A stretch of DNA of 21,759 bases from positions 1 through 21,759 of IMG/VR virus record IMGVR_UViG_3300045993_000696. One strand, written 5' to 3'. A program made the translations under genes and the position numbers. Source of the DNA: a virus. This document shows, piece by piece, positions 12,699-21,000 of this stretch. A model generated the notes under the pieces. That model was not told the origin of the DNA, did no database searches, and saw only the letters and a program-made list of their open reading frames with translations. The first letter of the stretch is position 1; the number at the start of each line of letters is the position of its first letter.

Positions 12699-13503
12699 TT
12701 GCTTTTTGAAATTCTTTAAGGTGATTATAGAGAATAGCAATACATTTACCACCTATCCAAACTTCACTATTCTTTGCTGGTGGTTGATAGTTATTTGCTG
12801 TGAATAACTGAAATCCAGTTTTTGCTGGTGAGAATGCATCCCATATCATCGGCATAAAATTATCAAATACCTGTTCATCTGGTGGCTTGCTAGTAGTCTG
12901 CTTATACATAACTACTACCTTCTTAACTGCTGCTGGGTTTCTTTCTTTCAGCAACTTATCAAATTTCATAAAGCCTTCCATCGTCGGTTTAATTCCCAGC
13001 TCTTCCTCAAATGCCATATTAAATCCGTAAACATCGCTCTTAGCACCGAACAATTTTATCAGTGTTTTCCACATATCATTTCTATTAATAACACCAATTT
13101 TTACTCCATCGAGGGGGATAAGAGCATAGACATTATCCTTAGTATAAATGCCATGGTTGTTTTCCGCAAATCCTTCTGCAGTCGATTTACTTGTTGATGC
13201 TATAAAAGAGCGTGAGCGCTTTGGATAGTCCTTCATATCGGGGTGATTATCAAACAACACAGTGTAATGATTGGAAGTATTCTGACTTACGCGTTCAGTT
13301 TTTGATGGGTCAACGATTGCATATCCCGTTTCTCTAAGCGATGGTGCTATGGTTGTTTCGCCACGATAGAAACATATGCCATACTTTTTGTAAATGCTAC
13401 AGTCATCTTTTACAAGCCTAACAGCATTTTCCAAAGTCAAACCCTGAAATGTTGGTGCATTGCCAACTGCTGCTTCAGATAAAAATTCCTTAAAGCTTAG
13501 CAT
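12691..13503 (-). CDS. ADP-ribosyltransferase-like protein with capsid-targeting peptide (paralogue A)
   Basis: This gene encodes 270 residues from the ATG at 13503 (GAGGAAG upstream). It begins MLSFKEFLSE followed by AAVG, which fits a T4-like capsid-targeting peptide cut after L-x-E by the prohead protease. The body matches paralogues B and C. The motif order fits R-S-E ADP-ribosyltransferases: FYRGE with Arg47, SRSFIASTS with Ser103-Thr-Ser105, and a late Glu247 in KNSEVWIGGK. NHYTVLFDNHPDMKDYPKRS before the STS motif is nearly identical in all three. T4 Alt is a packaged, injected ART that modifies host RNA polymerase, so a similar role is plausible, but the target is unknown. The classical E-x-E is N-S-E here, so activity needs proof. 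Confidence 0.65.
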   Translation of the reverse strand: MLSFKEFLSEAAVGNAPTFQGLTLENAVRLVKDDCSIYKKYGICFYRGETTIAPSLRETGYAIVDPSKTERVSQNTSNHYTVLFDNHPDMKDYPKRSRSFIASTSKSTAEGFAENNHGIYTKDNVYALIPLDGVKIGVINRNDMWKTLIKLFGAKSDVYGFNMAFEEELGIKPTMEGFMKFDKLLKERNPAAVKKVVVMYKQTTSKPPDEQVFDNFMPMIWDAFSPAKTGFQLFTANNYQPPAKNSEVWIGGKCIAILYNHLKEFQKANV

Positions 13504-14275
13504 ATGCTTCCTCAAAATCATCTATCATTTTCATAGTTACGCACATGCATATCCCACTTACCCATACCTCATTATCATCTGCTAGTATTGGGAGAGTTGC
13601 TGGGGTATAGAATGCCATTCCGGTATTCTTAGGAGAGTATGCTTCCCAGATACTTTCCATAAAGTTATCTTTATACTTCAATCCTTCTGTTCCTAATTCT
13701 TGCTGAAGTTTTAGCATTGCAGATGCATTATTGTCTTTTAGTTTCTTATCGAAATCTAAAAATCCTTGGATAGTAGGTTCAATTCCCATCCACTTGAAAT
13801 ACTTGTTGAAGGTATTTATTTTACCTGTCTCACCAAAAAGTTTTATTTCGGTCATCCACATATCTTCTTTGGGGCAAACACCAATTTTTGTGCTGCTAGT
13901 CGGTATTACAACATACATCTCATGTCTCGAATCACCATATGTAAATCCCTTTGCTGTTTCATAATCAGCAGAAGCAATAAATGATTTCGATCTCTTTGGG
14001 AAGTTCGTCATCTCAGGGTGATTGTCGAAGATGACTGTATAATAGTTAGAAGTATTTTCGCTTTCACGAGAAGTAGCTGAAGTATCCACGACCCCAACAC
14101 CAGTCTTTATAAGTTCTGGCGGTAATCCATGTTCACCTCTATAGATAGGATTTCTGCCAGTAAAAGATGGACAATGCTTCTTTACGAACTCAGCTGCCTT
14201 TTCAATAGACACGCTTCTCCAATCTGGCTTAGCATCTACTGCTCGTTCTTGGATAAATTCTTTAAAGCTTATCAT
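13490..14275 (-). CDS. ADP-ribosyltransferase-like protein with capsid-targeting peptide (paralogue B)
   Basis: This gene encodes 261 residues beginning MISFKEFIQE, then RAVDAKPDW. PIYRGE gives Arg46, KSFIASADY sits at the STS position but has Ser102-Ala-Asp, and Glu236 lies in DDNEVWVSG. The stretch SRESENTSNYYTVIFDNHPEM is shared with A and C, and the C-terminal WEAYSPKNTGMAFYT is also conserved. The STS motif is degraded relative to A and C, so this copy may have changed specificity or lost activity. Its start forms ATGA with paralogue C and its end overlaps paralogue A by 14 bases, so the three are one translational unit. Confidence 0.63.
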   Translation of the reverse strand: MISFKEFIQERAVDAKPDWRSVSIEKAAEFVKKHCPSFTGRNPIYRGEHGLPPELIKTGVGVVDTSATSRESENTSNYYTVIFDNHPEMTNFPKRSKSFIASADYETAKGFTYGDSRHEMYVVIPTSSTKIGVCPKEDMWMTEIKLFGETGKINTFNKYFKWMGIEPTIQGFLDFDKKLKDNNASAMLKLQQELGTEGLKYKDNFMESIWEAYSPKNTGMAFYTPATLPILADDNEVWVSGICMCVTMKMIDDFEEAYAKL

Positions 14276-15063
14276 TTCATCGCACGTCTAAGTTGGTCCC
14301 ACATCTGCATAGTAATATACATTATCTTACCGCCAACCCATACCTCGGAAGTTTTACTGTTGCGTGGCATTGTCTTTGTAGTGTGAGCCGTGAAACCGGT
14401 TTTTGATGGGCTATATGCTTCAAAAACAAGTTTTAAAAAATTATCTGTCCATGACTTATTGCAAACATCTATGTCTAGACCATCTTTAAATCTTTCTATT
14501 GCATCTTCATTTCCGGCTTTCAATTCTTTATCGAATTTCTTAAAACTTTCAAGAGTTGGCCGTAATTTCATCCGAATAAATGAGTCATTGAATACACGAA
14601 TGCCCCAATATTCGTGGAACAAATCAATTTTAGTATCCCACATATCATCATTATTAACGAAGCCAATTTTTACACCATCAAACGGTATCATCACTAAAGT
14701 AGAATACATATCTGCAAATGCTTGAGCTCTAAATTTACTTGTTGAGGCAATGAAGGATTTTGAACGCTTTGGGAAATCCTTCATTGAAGGATTATTATCT
14801 AAAAGCATCGTATAATAGTTCATCGTGTTTTGACTTTCTCGGGTGGTCGCAGAAGTATCCACAGTTAAAAACCCTAGCGATTTAGCTCTGCGTGCCACTT
14901 CAGAAATTTCTCCACGATAAATTGGACTATCCTGTTTCAACATCCACAGTGCATCTTGACAGTGTTCATTAAGCATATCGATGGCTTGCTTAACTTCCAC
15001 TTCCTTGAAGTCTGGTTCTTTCCCGACTGCTTTTTCCTGAATAAATTCTTTAAAGCTTAGCAT
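14272..15063 (-). CDS. ADP-ribosyltransferase-like protein with capsid-targeting peptide (paralogue C)
   Basis: This gene encodes 263 residues beginning MLSFKEFIQE, then KAVGKEPDF. SPIYRGEISE gives Arg50, KSFIASTSK gives Ser107-Thr-Ser109, and Glu240 lies in KTSEVWVGGK. The TTRESQNTMNYYTMLLDNNPSMKDFPKRSKSF block matches the other copies. It is the first of three tandem copies. Its ribosome site AAGGAA (15076-15071) is made of the Lys-Glu codons of the LSFKEFL sequence that ends the preceding 72-aa gene. It is probably packaged into the head and processed after Glu10, although the next residue is Lys rather than the Ala, Gly or Ser preferred in T4. Confidence 0.65.
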   Translation of the reverse strand: MLSFKEFIQEKAVGKEPDFKEVEVKQAIDMLNEHCQDALWMLKQDSPIYRGEISEVARRAKSLGFLTVDTSATTRESQNTMNYYTMLLDNNPSMKDFPKRSKSFIASTSKFRAQAFADMYSTLVMIPFDGVKIGFVNNDDMWDTKIDLFHEYWGIRVFNDSFIRMKLRPTLESFKKFDKELKAGNEDAIERFKDGLDIDVCNKSWTDNFLKLVFEAYSPSKTGFTAHTTKTMPRNSKTSEVWVGGKIMYITMQMWDQLRRAMK

Positions 15064-15268
15064 TTAAAAATTCCTTGAATGATAAGTTCTCTTTTAAGCC
15101 CATCATCTTCTTAGCAATGCCCATTGTCAATGGCCAAAACTTACCATCACCCTCATCAACATCGTATTCTTTCTTTACGATACTTTTGGCCACGTGCCAA
15201 TAATGTTCGGCCTGACCATCCGAAATCTTTGCTTTCTTCGCAAGATGTTTGAGAGCTGCTTGGGGCAT
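15050..15268 (-). CDS. Small basic helical protein ending in the capsid-targeting motif
   Basis: This gene encodes 72 residues starting MPQAALKHLAKKAKISDGQAEHYWHVAKSIVKKE. The segment through KFWPLTMGIAKKMMGL is a small helical domain I associate with phage structural or head proteins (LAKKxGKSxxxxExxWxxAKxxxKK...FWxxxMGIxKKMLG), with no known function. The last residues are NLSFKEFLNAKL, which repeats the LSFKEFL signature found at the N-termini of the ART-like proteins but lacks the cleavage Glu. The stop falls inside the next gene, with 14 bases of overlap. GAGGATAA precedes the start and overlaps the stop of the 349-aa gene. Confidence 0.75.
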   Translation of the reverse strand: MPQAALKHLAKKAKISDGQAEHYWHVAKSIVKKEYDVDEGDGKFWPLTMGIAKKMMGLKENLSFKEFLNAKL

Positions 15269-15269
15269 T

Positions 15270-16319
15270 TTATCCTCTAGATAATTGTTTCCAGATAACT
15301 AAAGGCATAGAAACTATTTCTTTATTTCTTTGCATAAGACTAACTTTTTCACCTTCATTAAGCTCTACACTAAAGTCACCAGCCTTACCAAGAAGCTTTG
15401 GAAATTCCATATCAGTGTCATGAGCTTCAGTTAGCGGACATAATGTATCTGCTTCTGCAAAAGACATCATATCACCCTTGAACTCTGGGCAATAGCTTCC
15501 AGTTTTTGCCTTAGCATAATAAATCGCAATGCAGTTCTTGCCATCGTATGCACATAAAACACGAGCGCCATCAATAGCGGATTCATCATAGTCATTTGCA
15601 CTATCACTTACCTGTTCAAACTTACCGTAGTTTATTTTCTGAAAAGTATATTTGTCTTTCGATTCTTTAAGCTTTTTGTTAATAGCAAAGTATGCGGAAA
15701 CAAAGTCGCTTGGGAAATCTTCATCATAGCTAAAGCTGTATGAAGCAGACTTCTTACCTAAATCGGCAACTGCGATTTTATATCCAGCATCTAATACTTC
15801 TTTTTCCGTCTTAAGACCGGGCTTTACTTTTTTAGCGAGCTTTTCAGCATAGTTGCCACGATTAGCCTTTTCAGCTTTTTCTGCACCAGCCTCATCTTCC
15901 GATTCTTTCACCGGCTTTTGCTGCCAATCTTTATAGCCCATATTATATGCCTTGACATGCAAGTCATATGGTTGTTCTTTTGGCCAAGGAGCCTTCTTTG
16001 GCTTGCCAGCTAAAGCATGTTCTTTACCAAGGGCATATGCTTTGTCGTAGTCACCGGATTCATTAACACTTTCAGTTACTTCATATTCATCTTTAGGGAA
16101 ATAGTCTTTAACATATTCAGTAAGTTCAGAAGATGGGAGTTCTGCTGCCATTGTATCTGTATTCATAATACTTTTGACAATGAAGCTAACTGCTTGAGCA
16201 TACGTAGAGCCTTCAGGGATATCGGCATTGCGACAGAAGTCTTCTACCGTATCCATAATAGCATTTTTCATTTGCCCTTCTTTGAGGGCTTTCATTTGGA
16301 CTAGTTGTTTGAGTAACAT
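15270..16319 (-). CDS. Putative head-internal processed protein, companion of the 1325-aa protein
   Basis: This gene encodes 349 residues with AAAGGAATA before the ATG. I do not recognise a catalytic domain. Sites fitting T4 prohead protease specificity occur at LKE-G (13-15), VTE-S, VKE-S, LKE-S, LTE-A and LNE-G. The N-terminus MLLKQLVQMKALKEG could be a propeptide. KAYALGKEHALAGKPKKAPWPKEQPYDLHVKAYNMGYKDW is a repeat-like helical motif known to me from small phage proteins. EDEAGAEKAEKANRGNYAEKLAKKVKPG is a charged linker. The C-terminal 100 residues look folded (YSFSYDEDFPSDFVSAYFAINKKL, GARVLCAYDGKNCIAIYYAK). Its position directly after the large modular protein and before the targeted ART-like genes suggests a prohead role. 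Confidence 0.7.
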   Translation of the reverse strand: MLLKQLVQMKALKEGQMKNAIMDTVEDFCRNADIPEGSTYAQAVSFIVKSIMNTDTMAAELPSSELTEYVKDYFPKDEYEVTESVNESGDYDKAYALGKEHALAGKPKKAPWPKEQPYDLHVKAYNMGYKDWQQKPVKESEDEAGAEKAEKANRGNYAEKLAKKVKPGLKTEKEVLDAGYKIAVADLGKKSASYSFSYDEDFPSDFVSAYFAINKKLKESKDKYTFQKINYGKFEQVSDSANDYDESAIDGARVLCAYDGKNCIAIYYAKAKTGSYCPEFKGDMMSFAEADTLCPLTEAHDTDMEFPKLLGKAGDFSVELNEGEKVSLMQRNKEIVSMPLVIWKQLSRG

Positions 16320-16320
16320 A

Positions 16321-19300
16321 TTATTCCTTTGAAGATTTTACAAGCTTAATGTCTTTAGCTTTGAGTTGAACGGATTTCATACCAAAATTTGGCTGAGTGG
16401 ATTTTTCATCATGGTCATAGTCAATGGTAAAAGTCTTTGGAGAATCTCCTGCTGGACCAGTTCTGATTTCACCAATGAAACCTTCTTTACCGATGCAGTC
16501 TTTAGGACCAGAAACAATCTTTACTTTTGCACCGATTTTGTATGGGCTAAAGCCTTCATCAAGCTTGCCATCTTTACGGGTCAAGTCAATCTTGTATTGT
16601 GTCTTAGCATGGTTCCAAATCTTCTGAACAGTTAGCAAATGTTGTCTGCGTTCTCTATCACTCTTAGCCATATCGACCCAGCCTAAAGCATCTTTGTAGT
16701 CTTTACGAAGCTTAGCAATATTTTCTTCCTTGCCTTCTTCGACTGGGACAACCTTAGCAGTTCCAACCATATGGTTCTTATTGCCAATCTTTTCAGTCTT
16801 CTTGATATTTTCTAGCTTGCTTTCTTCTTCCTTGCGCTTCTTAGCAATTTCGTATGCTACTGAACCTTTGCGAGGAAATCCACCATGCTCAACAACCTTC
16901 TTTGGTGCTTTACGACCAGCATTAAGCGCAACTTCATTAGCAATCTCTTCAGAGAAATCTTCACTCGTCAGCATGTTGATGATGTCTTCATAGTCCATGT
17001 CAGCATCGGCATTGCGGTTGAAGTATGCTTGAGCCTTCTTCAACTCGGACGGCTTAATTGCTTCTGAAAGAACAACACCCTTCTCTTTGTCTTGGTCCCA
17101 AACACCATACGAACGGTCTTCACCTGGGACTTCAGCAGAGATAGTATCCTTACCACCTTCCATACGACCCTTGAACTTAATCTTCTTAGCTTGTTGAGGG
17201 TAAGAGTTTAATACTGCAGCTTTCCAGTCATCAAAGTCAGTGAATGCTTCTTCCTTCATCACTTCTTTTATTTCAAAGTGATTTACTGGGCGACCATTTA
17301 CAGTGTAAAATCCTGAACCCTTATCATACTTGGTAATCTTACCAACTCCGGACCCATCCTTTTGTGGTGGATCCATTTCAAATTTTACAACTTGTCCGAC
17401 TTTGTATTTTGGTTCTTTTGGAGCTGCACCCATTATTTTAGCAGCTAGCTTTTGCCCGAATGTTTCTTCCTTAGCTTCAACAGTCTTTATCTTTAATAAA
17501 TCTGGGTTCTTATTAATGATTGCCTTCATTTCATTTTCTGGCAATGTTGAAAAACTATCACCGGATTTCGCAGCTAATGCATCTGCCTTCTTCATGTTGA
17601 TGAGCTTACATTGCTCAGCATGATCTAAAGTAGCAAATCCAAACTCACCATGCTTTTCTTCAGCTATATTGTTAAGCATGTCCCAAGGAGATAGATTTTT
17701 ACCCTCAACTGTCTTAATCATATTGTGATAGAGACCTGTTGGATCAAGTTTATACTTGCCACTCTTCTCAGCATATTTACCCTTCTTCCATTTCTTATTG
17801 AACTCATCGCGGGTCATAGCACCAGCCATCATACGGTCAAAGTCCATTTTCTCTTTAGCTTTTAATCTTGTAGCATTCTTTTCATCTTTTTGCTGTTGTT
17901 GCCATGCTGCGTGGTCAGCATCAGTCATAGGCTTCTTCAAGGCCATATTCTTTGGCCATGGCGTATTCGTTGATTCCTTAACTTCTAACTTTTCGATATC
18001 ATAATCAATATCATAATCTCGTTTGAGTGCTCGGACTATTGCTTTTGGGGCACCCGCAATAATACTCTGTTTACCGTTGGCTTTATCTGTAACTACAATA
18101 GCACGGGACCCAGGATATGCATTGTCCTTAACAAGCTTAATGCTATATTTTTCTACAGATTCCTTAACTTGCTTTTTTACTGTCACGCTGAACCCAGTGT
18201 CCCCAAAGCGTTTGACCGAAAATCCAGCAGCTCTCAAGAGCTTCATCAAGTCAGTGCCTGCAGCTTGATCAACTGCATCATATTCGATCGTGTCTTCATC
18301 GCTGTCTTTGCCGATGTTGATAGGGAATCCGATAACAACACAACGACATGTCTTGACCTTCTTACCAGCAAATGCTTCGAAGTTAGCCAATGCAGACTTG
18401 GTAAAATCTACCTTGACTGCACCTTCAGCAACTTTCTCTGGGAATTTAGTGATAAACAATTTAGCACCCTTAACTTCACTTTCAATACCAAGTGGCTTAA
18501 GCAACTTTTGAATTTTCAAAGCATATCCACCATAAGAAGTTTGGATATAGTTTTTATCTACAACGGTAGCGTGTTTAAATGGAACATTTTTATTAGCCCA
18601 CTTATCTAGCTGAGCCATAGATGATGGGGCTGCACCTTCGCTAACTGATTCTTTGTATGTCTTACGGATTCTAAATCCAAAACCGCTCCAAGCAGAACCA
18701 TCAGTTGTGTCGAACACAAAATCATAACCGTCTGAAGTCTTGATAACAAAGTTATCGCCTTTAACTGGTTGTCCAGTAATATAACCAACCTCTTTTCTCA
18801 AATCATTTACCATCGCTTTGAATGTAGCATGAGGGATTTGACCACCAACTTTAACAAACAAATCAAACTTAGACGATGACCCGTATGAACCATGAACAGT
18901 AGTTCCATGAGCAAGTTCAATCATACCATACTTGATAGCCTTGAATGCCATCGTGTTTGGTGCTGATGGGACTGATGTTTGTCCAGCCTTAGCATGCGAT
19001 TGATAATCGTCAACGATATCTTGAAGAGTATCTTTAAGAGTCGATCTGAGAATGGTTGCTGTTAAAGTTGATTTTTTTGGTTTTTGCGACATTGTTTCTT
19101 GTTCATCACCATCATCTGAATCCCAGGTATTTTTATCATTTGGATTAAATACTGCTTCTTTAAGCTCACCAAAGTTATTGCGAACATATTCTTCTGCTTC
19201 TTCTGCAGTATCGATAGGGCCTTCGATGTCCATACCATGGCGATAATCTTTATGAATCCAGCTCATGATATCGGATGGCTTCAAGTAGCTCATGTAGGAA

Positions 19301-20298
19301 GTTCCCCACTTATAATCTGCTTTACCCTTGTATGGTTTTTCGTGCCATTTGCCACCGTCGGACTTCGTGACTAAACCAATCCAAGACTGTTGTTCGTCTT
19401 CATCGTAGAATGCTACGTAGAAAGTATCTTGTTCGTCTTGGTCAAAGATTCCATCTTCGTCATCTTCATCGCTGTCTTCTTCTCTCTTATCTGCATCTTC
19501 ATCAGACTCTTTGGTAACATCAGAAGAGTGGAATGAATATTCCTTGTTGTCTTTGAAGAGCTTAACGACTACAAACTTCTTATCTGTTCCAAACTTTGTG
19601 ATTTCGCCGGTGTCATCTTGATGCTCTACATTACCCGTGATAGCAACAACATCGCCTACTTCGCATTTGTCTGCTGTAGGGCCAATATCTTCGCGACCTT
19701 CCGTAATAATGCTCTCATACAAATCCATATTGTCCATCAAAAATGCTAGCACTTCTTTAGCGAACTTTGGAGCTGCAGCTTTTGCTTTCTTAGCGGTCTT
19801 GCTAGCGCCATAACCGGTGACAGCAAAGGTTGCTGTATCAGTAATTATCTTCAATGCTTGTGGCTTAAAATCGCCAATAGACTTTACCTTGGCCCGCTTC
19901 ATTTCCTTCTTGATATTGTCTGCAAGTTCAGCAGCATAGGTGTCATGATTGTAAGCATTGTCGATAATGTCATACAAGTCATCTTCATCTACAATCTTGT
20001 TTCTAAGCAACCACGATTCAAAATCGGTCGGTTCATTCACTGCTTCTGTAACAACAGATTCATTAACTTCACGCCACTTACCATTGTTGTAAGAACCGAT
20101 GGTTTCGTCATCATCGTACCAATCTGATACATAAAATTGTCCATTGTTCTTATTCTTATTGATGTGTTGAACAACTCCACGAGCAGCACTAATGCTTTTA
20201 GCGGTCTTATGTGCTCGAAGCAGGTCAGCTTGCATCTTATTTGACTTAGCAAGGTCAGAATCTTCAGACAATTTCAAAAGTTCTTGAGATAGTTTCAT
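16321..20298 (-). CDS. Giant modular protein, putative capsid-internal polyprotein
   Basis: This gene encodes 1325 residues, by far the largest here, with CGGAG before the ATG. I do not recognise the whole protein. It looks like a chain of small domains joined by charged linkers. KOW/SH3-like barrels lie near 212-262 (CEVGDVVAITG), 964-1012 (YKVGQVVKFE) and 1252-1320 (PYKIGAKVKIVSG). A very acidic linker lies at 263-292, and a DFDDWKAAVLNSYPQQAKKIKFKG domain at 1021-1079. Sites of the T4 prohead protease type, [LIV]-x-E before A/G/S, occur at residues 85, 200, 381, 554, 625, 713, 775, 1079 and 1248, mostly at module borders. The start MKLSQELLKLSE may be a targeting peptide. I infer a packaged precursor cut into several peptides; a scaffold-like role is an alternative. 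Confidence 0.7.
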   Translation of the reverse strand: MKLSQELLKLSEDSDLAKSNKMQADLLRAHKTAKSISAARGVVQHINKNKNNGQFYVSDWYDDDETIGSYNNGKWREVNESVVTEAVNEPTDFESWLLRNKIVDEDDLYDIIDNAYNHDTYAAELADNIKKEMKRAKVKSIGDFKPQALKIITDTATFAVTGYGASKTAKKAKAAAPKFAKEVLAFLMDNMDLYESIITEGREDIGPTADKCEVGDVVAITGNVEHQDDTGEITKFGTDKKFVVVKLFKDNKEYSFHSSDVTKESDEDADKREEDSDEDDEDGIFDQDEQDTFYVAFYDEDEQQSWIGLVTKSDGGKWHEKPYKGKADYKWGTSYMSYLKPSDIMSWIHKDYRHGMDIEGPIDTAEEAEEYVRNNFGELKEAVFNPNDKNTWDSDDGDEQETMSQKPKKSTLTATILRSTLKDTLQDIVDDYQSHAKAGQTSVPSAPNTMAFKAIKYGMIELAHGTTVHGSYGSSSKFDLFVKVGGQIPHATFKAMVNDLRKEVGYITGQPVKGDNFVIKTSDGYDFVFDTTDGSAWSGFGFRIRKTYKESVSEGAAPSSMAQLDKWANKNVPFKHATVVDKNYIQTSYGGYALKIQKLLKPLGIESEVKGAKLFITKFPEKVAEGAVKVDFTKSALANFEAFAGKKVKTCRCVVIGFPINIGKDSDEDTIEYDAVDQAAGTDLMKLLRAAGFSVKRFGDTGFSVTVKKQVKESVEKYSIKLVKDNAYPGSRAIVVTDKANGKQSIIAGAPKAIVRALKRDYDIDYDIEKLEVKESTNTPWPKNMALKKPMTDADHAAWQQQQKDEKNATRLKAKEKMDFDRMMAGAMTRDEFNKKWKKGKYAEKSGKYKLDPTGLYHNMIKTVEGKNLSPWDMLNNIAEEKHGEFGFATLDHAEQCKLINMKKADALAAKSGDSFSTLPENEMKAIINKNPDLLKIKTVEAKEETFGQKLAAKIMGAAPKEPKYKVGQVVKFEMDPPQKDGSGVGKITKYDKGSGFYTVNGRPVNHFEIKEVMKEEAFTDFDDWKAAVLNSYPQQAKKIKFKGRMEGGKDTISAEVPGEDRSYGVWDQDKEKGVVLSEAIKPSELKKAQAYFNRNADADMDYEDIINMLTSEDFSEEIANEVALNAGRKAPKKVVEHGGFPRKGSVAYEIAKKRKEEESKLENIKKTEKIGNKNHMVGTAKVVPVEEGKEENIAKLRKDYKDALGWVDMAKSDRERRQHLLTVQKIWNHAKTQYKIDLTRKDGKLDEGFSPYKIGAKVKIVSGPKDCIGKEGFIGEIRTGPAGDSPKTFTIDYDHDEKSTQPNFGMKSVQLKAKDIKLVKSSKE

Positions 20299-20323
20299 GT
20301 AATTGGTCTCCGTTACGATAGTA

Positions 20324-20331
20324 TATTTATC
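20324..20331 (-). promoter_or_regulatory. Variant late promoter ahead of the 1325-aa gene
   Basis: GATAAATA reads on the minus strand from 20331 to 20324, one base off the T4 late octamer and 25 bases before the ATG. It lies in the only gap (57 bases) within this block, where a promoter would be expected. Confidence 0.4.
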
Positions 20332-20355
20332 GTTTATCTTAAATCAGGTAATATT

Positions 20356-21000
20356 TTATAATGAATGTATGAAATCTTCCATCTCTTCACTCTTCCAGAC
20401 AGCACCATACAAGCTAAACTGATAAAATCTACTACACTTAAACATTATTTCCCCTTCGGCTTTAATAGCATCCACTAAATCAGTGTTGTGATACCAATCT
20501 GCAGCGTCCATGCTTTTGATAAGTGCGTTTGCAGCGAGTTCATTTTTTTCATCGTATGATATTTTATTATCTACATCTACTGCATTTATCCTCCACCTTT
20601 GATGATTCAGCGCGATGGTCAAATCATAAAGGTCTGGGTCCGAGCAACTAACCCATTCAAACTTACCAATGGGGAAAATAATATCGATCGGTTGAACCCC
20701 AGAATATGTTTGGGCAGTATCCTTTCTACCAGTAGCAAACATCCAATTTCTAACTGGTGCCCCAAACTTTTTAGTAAAGAAATCATTAAGAAGAGTGTGG
20801 GCGATTTTAGGTGTATTACGTGGTTCTGTTCTACCTTTCCAAGCAGTGATTTCCCAATCCTTAGTTCCTGCAGGCTGTCCTCGATACATTAGATATTTGC
20901 CCGCACTTCCCTTAAGTTGGTCTAAAGTAAAAGCACAGTCTGTCTTAAACTTTTCCAAGTTAAACTTACTGCCTTCAGTCAGGAATTCTTTGAATCTCAT
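20356..21000 (-). CDS. ADP-ribosyltransferase-like protein with capsid-targeting peptide (short subfamily, Arg type)
   Basis: This gene encodes 214 residues beginning MRFKEFLTE, then GSKF, an ideal T4-type L-x-E/G cleavage site. YLMYRGQP places Arg40 like the first ART motif. NWMFATGRKDTAQTY (85-99) sits where S-T-S is expected. AEGEIMFKCSRFYQF (181-195) supplies a proper E-x-E (Glu182, Glu184) on the last core strand. The order and spacing fit a mono-ADP-ribosyltransferase better than any other fold I can think of. The neighbouring gene is a paralogue sharing EPR-[ND]T, RNW-[ML]-F, IFPIGKF-[ED]-W and EIM motifs. The start forms ATGA with that gene. A role as an injected host-modifying enzyme is inferred by analogy with T4 Alt. 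Confidence 0.6.
   Translation of the reverse strand: MRFKEFLTEGSKFNLEKFKTDCAFTLDQLKGSAGKYLMYRGQPAGTKDWEITAWKGRTEPRNTPKIAHTLLNDFFTKKFGAPVRNWMFATGRKDTAQTYSGVQPIDIIFPIGKFEWVSCSDPDLYDLTIALNHQRWRINAVDVDNKISYDEKNELAANALIKSMDAADWYHNTDLVDAIKAEGEIMFKCSRFYQFSLYGAVWKSEEMEDFIHSL

Noticed and set aside
12699-12752. GTG start adding 18 residues to the 91-aa protein
   Set aside because: It would deepen the overlap with the ART-like gene to 62 bases; the ATG at 12698 makes a usual short overlap.
16366-20252. Many plus-strand open frames of 60-146 codons within the 1325-aa gene
   Set aside because: They are shadows of a single long continuous gene and show no ribosome sites or protein-like composition.
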